Origin: Serpula lacrymans var. lacrymans S7.9
Lineage: Eukaryota; Basidiomycota; Agaricomycetes; Boletales; Serpulaceae
DNA length: 64,000 nt
Reading direction: 5' to 3'
NCBI RefSeq assembly: GCF_000218685.1
Contig: NW_006763292.1
Location: 186,001 to 250,000 of the forward strand
Shown: positions 10,251 through 21,540 of the stretch, in pieces
Position numbering within the stretch: the stretch's first letter is position 1
How the letters are laid out: every line of letters starts with the position of its first letter
The notes under the pieces: model-generated
The model's input: only the letters and a program-made list of their open reading frames with translations
What the model was told of the DNA's origin: nothing
Database searches by the model: none
Program-made: the position numbers and the translations under genes

Positions 10251-11052
10251 TCAGGACTTGCTCTTCATACTCTCTTGCACATTGTGCAAACCCGGACTCC
10301 CATGGATATTGGCGCGGTCCAGGGTGGACAAAAGTGCAGATTCACCTGCTTCAGCTGTGGGCAGGAGGGGCACATGGCCCGAGATTGTACAAACAGAGCG
10401 CGGGCCGCTCAACAAAAAAATAATAACCAAGGGCGCCAGGCGCGCCAATGAGAAGCGGAAAAACCGGATGATCGGCTCAATTCTTTGGCTGGTCGTTCTT
10501 ACGACGAAATCCGGGCTTTCTTCTATGATCAACAGGTCAATGAAATGAAGGCCCAGGGAAAAGAATTTGGAGTGTAGGTCACTTGGGTGCCTTTGCTCCC
10601 CAAAACAATGAAGTAAACCACAACAAAGTGGACCCTGCTCCAGGGTGTTGCACGAGCAGTAATAGAAAGAAGGGGATGGCTCCCCAATTTGTAAATAGAT
10701 TCTTGAATTTGTTATCTGAAGTATGTACTTGTATGAGAAGTTGTGACTGTGGATTTGTCTTGGACCCTCCTGATGATATAGATGCTTTGAGCGCTGATTC
10801 AGTGGGTCAAGATGATGAAGGAGTTGATATTAAAAATACTTACAATACCACCGCTGCACCAGCGTCTCTTTTGGAGCGCAGCCCCGGCGAGACAAACAAT
10901 AGGGTGCTTAATTCTGGTAAAAATAAAATAGAAAAATATGTAGCTTTTGATACTTCTTCTTCTTCTTTGGAGTCACCCCTTCCCAAAATCCCAAGGTGTG
11001 TGTTGATGCGCACATATTTTTTCCAAAAAAACATCCATTTAGATGTTGGCAT
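10251..11052 (+). pseudogene. Ty3/gypsy gag zinc knuckle and gag-pol linker (copy 1)
   Basis: Frame 10206-10451 contains CFSCGQEGHMARDC, a canonical CX2CX4HX4C retroviral-type zinc knuckle (about 10358-10399) that would bind element RNA in the particle. It is preceded by TPMDIGAVQGG. Most of gag upstream of this is deleted, since the LTR end is only about 50 bp away. A second frame (10583-11071) gives the linker before protease, ending MRTYFFQKNIHLDVG at the LTR junction. The second gypsy copy continues this as LDIGVENLAHG, and here VENLARG is found at 1573 on the minus strand. Removing the 1,751-bp LTR and one tetramer rejoins them as DVGVENLAR in frame. Non-functional. Confidence 0.88.
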
Positions 11053-12803
11053 TGTCATGCACCAAAGTTGATTGGTAGCATGGACAGGTGTCAATAACGA
11101 AGCGAATATTCAAAAAAACTCGCCTTTGCGCCACACAGGCACAGTGCCACGTGAAATAGCAATCCAGTCACGCTCACCTTTGCTTTTCCATTTGGTACTT
11201 TCCGCATTTCGGTATTTCGGCAAATTTTTGCGTCGCCACTGGCTACACATTGCATTGCGCCCTCGTTTTTGTTGTTTCCTTCACTTCCCTTCCTTTGCCT
11301 AGCCCCACCATGGGCCCCTTCCTCTCCTTTTTATTCTCACCTGATGGTCGTTTCTGGATCCCCACTCTAATCCACCTTTTCGTCACCTCCACCCTCCTCC
11401 TCCTCATCTTATTTGCACCCCCACCATTTCTGATGTCACCACTTCCTATCTGCTTCCGTTGCCGATCCGTTGACTACCATGTGCCACTGCTGATATCAGC
11501 AAAGCCCCGGCGGCTGGTTCAAATAGGGCAACAGGTCCATCTTTATGATGTCGATCTACCATCATATACTATCAAAATATTGGTCGCTCATCTTGCCTGG
11601 TTGGAGCGTGGGTGGGTAGTTTTTGAGCTGGAGAAGGTTCATCCCCTTGCGTTGCCCATGTTCATTGCTGTCCCATTCACTTGGGTACACTTATCTTTTG
11701 TCCATCGTCTTTGCTACAGCTACACCTACCACACGCTGCCTGGGACTCACTTGTTCCAAATTGGGACTACTCCTCTCCCTCCCTTGTTTGACCAGGTGGT
11801 CCAACACAACCAGTCCATTGGTGAGGCCATGGAACTGTCGGATTTGGACTAGGTGGTGGACCAGTGGCTCCAGTTTCTTTTTTTTCAGTAGAACATTCAT
11901 TTACAGTGCGATTATTTTTGATTTTTGAATCATTTTTATGGACACATATTTTTTAGAATGCCTGACTGCCAATAAAGGAACTGTGTTGATACTGATAGTG
12001 TTTTGCCTTGCCCTTTTTTTACCTGTATCTTCCCATGACATCATGATTTTCCTGCTCTCTTTTTGCTATTGGACTTTACTTTATGGCTGTACAAACCTGT
12101 GACATTACTCACAGCATTCATTGTTCTATCCCTTTCTTTTCCTTTTTTTGACAACCTTATCCTGTACTACCTATGCAGGATTTGTCAGCGTACATTCCTT
12201 CCTTCATGTTCTTTCTCATTCTTTTTGCACAGCTATACTGTGCATAGCCTACTTTTCTTTTACTATATAAACCCCTGTATTTTACCTTGTAAAGAACAAA
12301 AACTCAATTCCAGACTTCTTCTCTATTTTCAAGTTCACTACTCTGCTGCTTGTGATCCAGTGTGGTCACAACACTTCCCACTGCTACCACTGTCAACTGC
12401 TGTCATCATCACTTCCCACTTTTGAAGTTATTGTCATCCCTTTTGATTAGAGTCCTTCTGAGCACTATAGTTTGTGCATCACAAGCCTGCTATCACTGGG
12501 AACCTTGTTATATTGTCGTTCTCAAACCTACCTTGTGCTACAATTAGCAAGGTAGTGCCTGTCTACACTCGCCACAAAGCCCCTATCTTTCTATATTCCA
12601 ACTATCCCTCCTCCTTAAAACCCACACCCATACATCTCTGGGTTTTACTTTGAAGGATCCTCATACATACCACCCCACGAACAACCAGAGCACCCACTGT
12701 TCTAGGAGGCAAAGCCCATAAACAAGTTCCGTGGAATCTGGGAGGATTGTGTGTTAGTTTGTTTTTGTGTGTGGTTTTCTAACAACAGTTCTCATCATCA
12801 ACA
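11053..12803 (+). repeat. 1,751-bp solo-LTR-like element, right copy
   Basis: Same element as 1574-3324 in opposite orientation. Upstream tetramer GCAT (11049-11052), downstream tetramer GCAA (12804-12807). GCAA pairs with GCAA at the inner side of the left copy. GCAT pairs, with one transition, with GCGT at the outer side of the left copy. TATATAAACCC lies at about 12264. The open frames inside are the same in both copies and show no retroelement domain, so I treat them as chance. Confidence 0.8.
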
Positions 12804-15564
12804 GCAACTCACATTTACCCGCCCATATCTTGCAACTATAGTTTGATCATCCTGATGGTTGTCCGAAACTTAATCAAGACATCAGCTCGAACACTATGTA
12901 CTCACCAGAGACTCCTTACCTTGAAATCAAGCCCGCCCGGCCTGCCTTGACTTCCTTTGCTGTCCAAATAGTAGATAAACAGCTCCGGAAGGAGCAGCAG
13001 AAAGTGTTGCAGCCTGAGACAGGACTTGCAGTGGGAAAACAAACATCTGAACCTCAATGGGCGGCAATAGGCAGGACAACATTAGCCAATGCCATGCAGG
13101 CCTTCAAGACTCACCAGCCTCTTCTATGGCACTACATCCTGTCGCTTTCTTCCCCAAGGATCTGTATTCGCAATGGAGTCTGTGTAATCCGCAAATATTG
13201 TCCCCCTGAACCGGTCAGTCATTTCTACAAATAACAGTAAGCGCACACACTTACACATATGCAGATCTGTGCGCATATTATATCAAGTATAGATTTCTCG
13301 CATACCGAGAACACTCGCATACTGCCAGCCAAGTATTCTATCCTCTACTTTGCTTGTGGTGCCCCTAAGACTCTGTTCACCCATGGTTCACGCATTGCAC
13401 ATACCATGGCCTATAGTACAACATATTCACTCCTACACCGGCTATCTGACCACAAAGCCACGTACCTTTTCAACCTGGGCAATGACGAGATACAGTGGCC
13501 AATTATCCAGATGGACAATGTGCAGGGTTACACCCACCAACGCAACTCTCGTATCGGACGAGAAGATATTATGATAACAGGGACTGCCGGAACTGTAATA
13601 GAAGCCCACAATTTTAGTCCTATGGCCCTTGATATAGATGACAAGTTGAAGCGAATATCTGAAAACAAGACATGATAGACCAAGCGCACCACCGGACAAT
13701 AATGTCCCTCCACTGGCTTCAGGTTCTGGTTTTCTATGTTCCTGAACTGGCTCATTACAAAACCGAAGTGTCCCAGCTTATTTGTACGAAAGCATTGAAA
13801 AAAAGACTTTCCCTGAAAGCGACAGTGGCCCATCCACTAGCTACAAACACTTTTAATGAAACTCGGACGACCGAGCTTAAGGAGGCCCTCCTGGATTTTC
13901 TGGCCCAAATCAATCAAACCCCAGACTTCTATAAACAAAGATTGGTCCTGGTGGGCGGGGATGGATTAAATGTATGAAAAATTGGTTCAGTTAAAGAGAT
14001 ACTTACAGTTTCACAGCAACACTTTCGAGCGTCTTGATATAATAGAGCCCATCCTTGAGCTGTGGCATACGGAGTGGACAAATCTCAGCCGTTTGTTTGA
14101 GACTCACTGGGGGGAAGGCATCAGCAATGATCCCTCAACGTTAGGCCACAGCGCTTCACAGATTGGTCGTAAAGCTCCAATCAACCTCAAAAAGGTTGAT
14201 TACTATCCGTGCTTCCACCTGGCGAACTTGGTTCTCGAGACTTGGCTTCTAGACTGCTGGAGGTATGTGGTGACTATTTTACGGGCCCCTGGAAGCATCC
14301 TTACTGTCAACAGGATTCATTTTGATGTCAACAACCTGTTCAAATACTTCTAAGAGCTTGACAAAACTGATTCTCTGCCAAGTCTATCGAGCCTGGAGGA
14401 GATGGCTGTAAAACTGCATCGTCAGTATTCAAGCATGTGGGCATATCATAATGCTATGACAAAACCACATCCTGCCGACCCTCACTTAGTACCTACTGGT
14501 TTGCAATGGGACCCTGGATCTGTACCAAACACAGTCCACACGAGAATTGTTGAAATGCGAGTATCTGTGAAGGTTAAGAAAAGTAAGAAGAAGACAGAAA
14601 AAGAAGTGGAGACTGGCGCACCTTTTGAAGGTGATCAATGCCTTGCTCAATCCATTCTTTTGATGCGAGACAGCCTCATAGCTCGCAAAATGGCCTATGC
14701 AGTGAGTGATGGGGATATTGGACGGGTATATGAATGTCTGAAGGTCAGTACAAGATCACTAGACAAATAAACGGATGACTTACACATGATTAGTTGATGG
14801 TTTTCACGTTTTCCGGGTCATTGCATACAAAGTACACGACTTATCTCCTAGAAATGATATGTAGTCTCAAATATGAATCCAGTGATGCTCTACGCAATGC
14901 AATCATGCAGAACTGGTTAGTAAATCTTGAAGGGACTGCTGGTTCGTTCTATGCTGGAGATCTGTTACAAGAACATCTTAATAACTCTCTACAAGAGTCC
15001 AGAGACCACAACGACGTACCTTGGGACAGTCATTTCATGCGAAACATTGTGTCGCATAATGTGCTGGAGTTCAGCCGGATCAAAAAAGATATGCTGGCAG
15101 AGCTTTCTTTGGCACGACGCAGCAACAAGCATGCTGAACCGCATAATCAGCCCAAAGTAAAGAGGCTGTTACAGACGTACCAGGAGCACAAGATCCATCT
15201 TTTCCGAAGTGGCCGACACTACAGTGGACGAGACAAAGACGTGGACGACTTCACAAGAGGACTGAACAAGCTACTACAAGGTACATTATCAAGATGGGTC
15301 AATTCTACCATGACAACAAGGGGACTCTCTTCGCCATCGGAAATGGAGGACCTGATTGAAGAGGATGACAAAGATGGTGTTGAGGAAATGTATGATACAG
15401 GCCCAAGGAGAAATGGGACCAGTTACATAGAAAACGGCGAGTTGCAAATTGAGTATGATGAGTTGGAAAGCGGGGAACAAGAGGCATTGTGCCAAATGGC
15501 CCAGGAGGAAGCAATCAGTGAAAGTGATGAAACAGAGGGAGAGGGGACCGACCAGGGCCTTTAA
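12804..15564 (+). pseudogene. DUF6589-type protein, main part (putative transposase-like partner of the helicase)
   Basis: Reads SHLPAHILQL, EIKPARPALTSFAVQIV, TGTAGTVIEAHNFS, LVGGDGLN, ILELWHTEWTNLSRLFETHWG, DCWR, then after an intron (about 14742-14792, GTCAGT...TTAG) FTFSGSLHTKYTTYLLEMI, NWLVNLEGTAGSFYAGDLLQ and an acidic tail. From memory these blocks fit DUF6589, a large Agaricomycete family of unknown function. I infer that the acidic positions in QMDNVQG, GGDGL and the WHTEW region could be an RNase-H-like triad, but this is untested. Broken by an in-frame stop at 12839-12841, frameshifts near 13675 and 13970, a TAA at 14351-14353 and the LTR upstream. Its 3' end faces the helicase 3' end about 230 bp away. 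Confidence 0.72.
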
Positions 15565-15791
15565 CACAAACGCTTCACAGCAGGGGGCATGTTCTCTTTC
15601 GCCTGTCAATGTTATCAGTCGCTAATACCAGCCATACCATGAGGCCAGATATACGTACAATTAAATGTTTACCACCATGCTGCTTCAGCATGGTTTGCTC
15701 AGACGCCGTGGCAGCACATTTACGTTTCATAGCATGTGATTGTACTGACTTGAAGTTTGAGGCCAATAGTGGTGTTTGCCACTCAAGGGAT

Positions 15792-17881
15792 CTAAAGGGG
15801 GAGTAATTCAGTATGAGCAAGGAGGCCAAGACAAGACCACTTACATATTTGTGGAGCTTTCTGGCCTACAGACAGCACTCTCCTGTTCAAGTTGGTAGCC
15901 GGGGGTGCTGCTGCATAGTCAATCAGGTAAGATCGGAGGTGTAGGCTTGAAGGCACGCACCTGCAACTCTCTGCTAACCCAGCCCTGATGACACCCATAC
16001 ATGCAGCCATACTCTCATCAGACTCTCCTGCCAGTTCATCGCCATTATCGTTACATTTTTGCCTTGTTTTTTGAGCGCGCAATTGACTTATCTGTCTCTT
16101 AATGTCAGCAACAGATTGCCACAGAAGATTGATATGAGGCACAAGGAGGTTGTTGGTTCCAGCCAAGACTAGAAGGTCAGCGGCTGATTGGAGCTCGTGG
16201 AGGTGGTCGAGAACCTCCTTGATGGTTCGATCAGGGAGAAACGAGGCCGGTGGGAAGATGTCGGTGGTGTCGAGGTCAACAGCCTTCCAGACCTTGTTGC
16301 GTGTCCCAATGAGCCAATCAGAGTATTGCTGACACATGTTTGTGGTAAGTCGATCTGATCGTGTGACTAGTTTCTTGATCACAGCAGGTAGAAGAGGAGG
16401 TGTGTCGGGGGAACACCCTGAGCAGTTGCACTGGGAAGTCTTGGTGATCTGTGGTGTCTTCTTGCATGTAGAACAGAGACATGGTACGTCGGAGGAAGGA
16501 TTACTGAAAAGGTTGTCTTGCTCAATAACTTTGCAGGGAGCCATAATGAACTTGGCTGTGTGGACGTTAAGTTGGTTCTTGATGGTAGCCGCACTGTCTC
16601 CACTGTTGGCCAAGTTGGCGGCTACCATTTCTGATCGGGTAACATACAAGATCCCTTGCAGGTCTTTCACTCTGTTTTTCTGACGTCCAGCTCTGCCTTG
16701 CTTTTGCAGGATAGTCGCAGGTGTCTGAGCTCCCGCTCCCAGGACCACAATGTCAGCTACATCAGGGGGATCAAAACCAACACAGATGGAGTCAGTGGCA
16801 GTGATAATTTGGGCCCTTGGATCCTCGTGAAAGAGACGCCGGGTCTCAGCATTGTACAGCGGTGAGTTGAGCAAGTTATACATGCGGATACGGATTTTCC
16901 GGTCACAATTGGCTGCCAAGGATGCATTATTCCACAGGTATGTGTGCACACGGAAACTAATGTTGATTGTTTCACAGAAGATCATTGTTTTGCGGCGGCT
17001 GTCAAGGATCCAGAGAAGGTCTGGGAATGAGTGGTTCCCTATCCCATGGGTGAGTTCTCGAATCACAATCCGCAAATCGGGACGGATATTTGATCTATGT
17101 ACTAAATGAAACCAGCCTGGTTTGAGCCCTAGAAAATTGCAGACCTGCTGCATTGGTGGGCCAGTGGGCAGTGTTGCTGTCAGGGCAATCATGACAACCC
17201 GGGATGGAAAATGTGAGGCCATATATCCAATTTGTTGGAAGACCTGACGAAAATCATTTCCCCAGGTGTCCAGGAGATGAATCTCGTCTATGGCCAGTGC
17301 ACATACTCGTGTCCGGAACATAGGATGATAGAGTAGCCGCTCAAATGGCTTTGAGCTGAGTTGTTCGGGCGACAGTAGTATCAGTGACACCTGCTCGCTG
17401 ACAATCTTCCACAGGTCCTTGCCTTGCTTTCGCGCTTCTCGTAAGGTATGTGAGTTGATGGCTATGGCATATTTTTTGAATTCAAGTTCCTATAGGCAAC
17501 ATGAGGTAAGTTATGTCATTTAAGCAAAACCTGGTCACTCACCATCTCCTCCTCTAGGCCGTTGGTTGGAAAAACGGCCACCATAGCTGGGTCTTTTGGT
17601 ACAATTTTCTTAGGCTGGCACAAAGCTGGATTATTGGCAAGGGCGGACATGATTAGCATGTACATAAATATGTATCCTGTTTTGCCTCCACCCGTTGGTA
17701 TGAGGGCCATCAAATCCTGGCCATCCAATGATCTACAAACTCCATCCACGATATAATCATGAGGCTCGAAGGGCAGTAGCGGTTTCAAAATTCTTCGAGC
17801 GAGTTCCCTGCCATCCGGTGTATCAAAAATAAACTCTTTCATTACTGTGGGATCTTCATTTCTGGTACGGATCCGAGACAT
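15792..17881 (-). CDS. RecQ-like DEAH-type DNA helicase, apparently intact
   Basis: Two exons, 17881-17543 and 17489-15792, joined by an intron with GTGAGT donor and CTATAG acceptor, give about 678 aa. Superfamily 2 motifs in order: Walker A IPTGGGKTG (about 62-69), AINSHT (motif Ia), AIDEIHLLDTWG (motif II, about 179-190), IALTATLP (III), TMIFCET (IV), TATDSICVGFD (V) and QKQGRAGRQ (VI, about 376-383). After the core comes a possible zinc site, CLCSTC...CNCSGC (about 450-472). RecQ helicases unwind DNA 3'-5'. This one lacks recognisable RQC and HRDC regions, so it is RecQ-like only. It is convergent with the dead DUF6589 gene and inside the same terminal repeats, so I infer it is element-borne rather than a host repair gene. 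The reading frame shows no stop or shift. Confidence 0.85.
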
Positions 17882-18039
17882 TCACAACAGGAAGTGGTAA
17901 GATGTTTTATTCACAATATTTGCTAGCTACATTTCTACATGTACAGTCGTTGTAATGTCCACATTGATCATTTTGTTGATTCATTGTACGCGACGCGTCC
18001 GATCACGTGTATAGGCTTTAAGGCTTGTAAGGCCGAAAA

Positions 18040-18070
18040 GCCTGAGCAACGGTTGACAGGGTGCCAACCG
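18040..18070 (+). repeat. Terminal inverted repeat with hairpin, DUF6589-RecQ element (right end)
   Basis: GCCTGAGCAACGGTTG, ACAGGGT, GCCAACCG; matches 3869-3899 at 24 of 31 positions outside the loop. The loop bases here (AGGGTG) are the reverse complement of part of the left loop (CACCCT). It sits 159 bp upstream of the helicase start codon, mirroring the 146-bp distance on the DUF6589 side. CCTCATGAC at 18081-18089 also occurs, reverse-complemented, at 3962-3970, and would be a direct repeat once the inversion is undone. Confidence 0.6.
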
Positions 18071-18360
18071 ATGTAGCCTACCTCATGACCAAGGTCGGGG
18101 GGTGTCAGTTTCAAGGTAAATTCTATATCTAGCAAGTAAATGTCATTTGCAGTGCAAGATTTTGGCCATTACTCTGCATGCCAATGATTATATTCTCAAC
18201 ATATACCAATTGCACACAAAACAAAAGCAAAAGCTCGGTCTAACCAAATTCACTACAGCAGGGTGCACTAAAACTAGTAGAAGGCGAGTCTATATTAACA
18301 TGGCACACATCACCCATCCCTACCTTCAGCTGGTGTTTATCCAGATCCTTTTGAAACAAA

Positions 18361-19647
18361 TCAAATGTTGGCTAAGAAGGGCATCAAACAACTCAGGTAC
18401 GACGAACCTCCGGAGTAAACCTTGCCAAACATCACCTGCTGAAGCTTGTCATATAGCGAGAGAACCCCAGCGCCGGCGACACCACGGAGAATATTAGCGC
18501 CTGCACCTTTGAAGAGAGATTTTGTGCCCTCTTTAGCTACTATCTGGGCACCTGCGTCAAACATAGATTTGTAATGAACACCAGCACCTGATGTCATCAT
18601 CATACGTCGACTGCGACAGGAAAAAATCTAAGCATTACAAAACTATTCTCAAATTGGCACGTACCGGATGGTATCCAAAGGATATGACGCTAGTCCAGCT
18701 CCAATAGTAACACCCCAACCAAGAGCGAACGACGCCAAAAAGGACCCTTCCAGCGCACCAACAAGAACCACAGGCTCTACAACATAATAAGATGAGGAGA
18801 GAATGGTGTGAAATTATGGAACGCACTTAATGAATCGTAAACACCAAAATAAAGCCCACGATAGACAACGATGCCAACAACGGAAGGGACAAAGCCGCGG
18901 TAAAGCCCAGCAATACCATCAGAAGCTAGAGTCTTCTTATAGACATCCACCAAGCCATTGAACTGACGGGCGCCTCCACCTTTCGCAGACTTGGCATCGT
19001 TCGCAAGACGAGTACGAGCATAATCGAGCGAATAAACAAAAAGCAAAGAAGAAGCACCCGCTGCTCCTCCAGATGCAACGTTGCCAGCAAACCATCGCCA
19101 ATAACCTTCCGATTTCTTGAACCCGAACAATGACTTGAAATAGTCCTCTGTTTGAAAAGGTGAAAAAAGGGTCACGAAAGACTGTTTAACTTCGCTTACT
19201 GAAGGCGAAATTAAGAGCCTGAGTAGGAAAGTATCTGATCACGTTAGCTGTGTTACCTCGCCACAACGATACCATGCCCTCATCCTTGTAGGTGCGAGCA
19301 AAGGCATCAGCAATACCCTTGTATGGTGTGGCCAGACGCCCTTGTTTAATCTAAGTCGCGCAGTCATTTGAATTTCAGTGTTTGGCATCATGCTATTGAC
19401 CTACCATCTCGTCCTGGTTCTGAACCAGGAGCTTGATCCGTTCTATAGGCGCGGCAGAAGTTTTGGCCACAGCCTAGAAACGAAAACATGAAAACAAAGT
19501 CATAATTCAGAAAGCAAACTTACAGCTGAGACACCGCCCATGAGGAAATCAACTGGATAAAATATTGAAAACTGAAAACGAATGAAAACTACATCTCGAC
19601 TAACTCATGAAATCCTGCGGTGACTTGACCCTCTTGGAATCGGCCAT
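18361..19647 (-). CDS. AAC: Mitochondrial ADP/ATP carrier (adenine nucleotide translocase)
   Basis: Seven exons: 19647-19605, 19552-19524, 19473-19405, 19350-19200, 19147-18827, 18776-18665, 18610-18361, all with GT-AG introns of about 50 bp. They sum to 975 nt, a frame-consistent 324 aa. The protein begins [20 protein letters not shown] and has three repeats of the mitochondrial carrier family: [14 protein letters not shown] (repeat 1), [11 protein letters not shown] (repeat 2) and YPLDTIRRRMMM (repeat 3). RRRMMM is the diagnostic ADP/ATP carrier signature. It exchanges cytosolic ADP for matrix ATP across the inner mitochondrial membrane. The tail after VYSGGS is about 14 residues longer than usual, so a last intron or alternative end is possible. 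This is a normal host gene that starts about 290 bp beyond the element end. Confidence 0.96.
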
Positions 19648-20415
19648 TTTGTAAAGGGGGAGGAAAGTAAGTGTTGGGTGAATAGAACGAGTGGATGAGA
19701 GGAATGGAAAAAAGTTCGCATCAAAAAGGATTTCGGAAGCACCCGGAGCATGTTATCTCCGTCTTACGCCGACCGTAGCGAAGTGCAGAGTGCAGCGGAG
19801 TCAAGTCACAACTGAACTGCCTCTAGTCTCTAGCACTGCGCCCCCCCCAGCAGGGTAAAAATCAACCAGGAATGCACCTTTTTCTTTTGCGAATAAACAC
19901 TCACCGCATCAAGTGAAAATTACCAGGTATTTAAGTAAGTTATTCGTTGAAATTGACAATTATCTAAGCTAAAGTGCTAAAGGGGGTTCGAGAGGGGTTT
20001 TCCGCTCGGCCAGCCAAGCCTGACTCCCAGTCAGAAACAGCAATGTTCCTACCAAATCAAACCTAATCGTATCTTGGTGAGTCTAGGTGGGATTCTTAAT
20101 TTTACCGTTTCTCAGGATTTCTCTCAACTCTCATTCATAGCTATATTTTTACAATGATAGTAAAATGGACATAGGATATGAATTGATATCAATCCATTTG
20201 ATTTCTTAATTATTGAATTATAGAAATAATGTTTAAAACCTTTCTCGTTGAATTATTAAAAAAATTGAATTACAAACAAATACACTGAATCACACTGAAA
20301 AACAATGCAAAAGAAACTGAGATACAAAGAATTATATGGAAAGTAAATGGGTTGCACAAAAAGCAAACAAATCATACTGAAAGAGAATGAAAAAGAGAGT
20401 GAATTAGAAAAAATC
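19648..20415. other. Intergenic: carrier 5' region then AT-rich sequence
   Basis: The first ~250 bp would hold the ADP/ATP carrier promoter and 5' UTR. From about 20100 to 20410 the sequence is strongly AT-rich with repeated TGAATTA/ATTGAATT-like words. No gene recognised. Confidence 0.5.
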
Positions 20416-21155
20416 CTACCAAAGCAAAAACAATACCTCTATAATACAACCAATCCTACTGAAAGGATGACTGATGTGCTTGAGAATGTGCATTAATTGA
20501 TTCTGCCTCACACAGTTGAAAAATTCATTCAGATGGTCTTGCTTGCAAAAGAGTATATAGTGGTCATCAATCTTGTGTAACAACCAAGAGTTAGTTACTC
20601 TGGCGCACACAGGAACACACTATAAAGGTAGTGAATGGGGAGTGGTTACCCCTTAGGCTGCAGAGAGTTTGTTGGTTAACAACAGGAGGACTCGCTGAGG
20701 AGTCTCCTGGATCTATTGGGGTATATATACTAATACAGAGTGTTTGTACTTATGTACTGTACAGTTGATAAAGTCAGTGGCTGATGATGTCATGGGGCCT
20801 AGCCCGCATGACCAGCTCCACTGCGTGCGAGAGTTGTATCTAAAAATAAGAAGAAGGCAACGCGGTGCGAGAAAGAGGAGTTTGAACAAAAGGGGAAGTG
20901 CCACGTGGCACCATGTGTGAAAGCTAAAGTATACAAGGTTAAAGTGGAGAATGAAAATGAAGGAAAGGTCCAAAAATTGTGTTATCGTAACATCTTGTGG
21001 GAACCTTGAGGTAAGTGCTCTTCAGGCTCAAGATTAGGAATAATTGCTTTCAGAGCATTGACTTGCACATAGATGATGGCCCTCTGAGATAAGTTGGCAT
21101 ATGGATTTGAATGTTGCTGGATTTCCTGTCCCAATTTGCCAATAGTGTGTTCCAT
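20416..21155 (-). pseudogene. Uncharacterised ~107-codon frame split by a solo LTR
   Basis: Minus-strand frame from ATG 21155 reads MEHTIGKLGQEIQQHSNPY, then LSQRAIIYVQVNALKAIIPN and EEHLPQG, and is interrupted at 20997. If the LTR and one TCTTG are removed, it continues in frame as SHKIDDHYILFCKQDHLNEF, NCVRQNQLMHILKHISHPFS and a stop at 20416-20418. I do not recognise the family. The clean rejoining shows that it was one frame before the LTR arrived. Confidence 0.45.
20576..20992 (-). repeat. Solo LTR of the ~415-bp gypsy family
   Basis: Complete 417-bp LTR on the minus strand (TGTTACGATAAC...GGTTGTTACA), flanked by perfect 5-bp target duplications TCTTG at 20571-20575 and 20993-20997. Confidence 0.92.
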
Positions 21156-21359
21156 GGTTTATAGGGATGGACAGATAGCTGGACCTGCACAAATAACCTC
21201 AGAAGCTTTCTTCTAAGATATTTTGTAATTTGCTTTTATGCTGGTGCATCAGTTGGACAGTGTGAACTTACTTGCAGAAGCTGGGCCAGTAGATGAAAAG
21301 CAAGATATTGTACAACAATGGAGGAGCAAAACCATAAATATAGAGCAGGTGTTCCCAAG

Positions 21360-21500
21360 CTTTGTAGCCGCTGGATATCTTTTTTGCTGGTAAATGACTG
21401 AGGTGTCTATAGTAGGATGAGTTCGCTTTTCTGTATCCTAATTAGGAAAGTTATATAATGTATCAAAATGTTGGATCAGTTCAATGAAAATGAATGAAAG
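21360..21500 (-). repeat. Copia LTR fragment
   Basis: Reverse complement of sequence in the copia 3' LTR at 23865-24112, sharing CCAACATTTTGATACATTAT, TTCCTAATT, GGATACAGAAAAGC and GACACCTCAGT. Boundaries are approximate. Confidence 0.6.
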
Positions 21501-21540
21501 GATGGAGCATCTGTAGTAATATCCATAATATGCCAACAGG

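Noticed and set aside
1574..12803. The two 1,751-bp repeats as terminal inverted repeats of one giant 11-kb transposon
   Set aside because: The flanking tetramers do not match across the outer edges, and each copy interrupts a different gene that is completed only by the flank of the other copy.
15792..17881. Subtelomeric telomere-linked RecQ helicase
   Set aside because: No telomeric repeat arrays are seen, and ordinary host genes flank the region. Linkage to a DUF6589 gene and terminal repeats fits a mobile element better.
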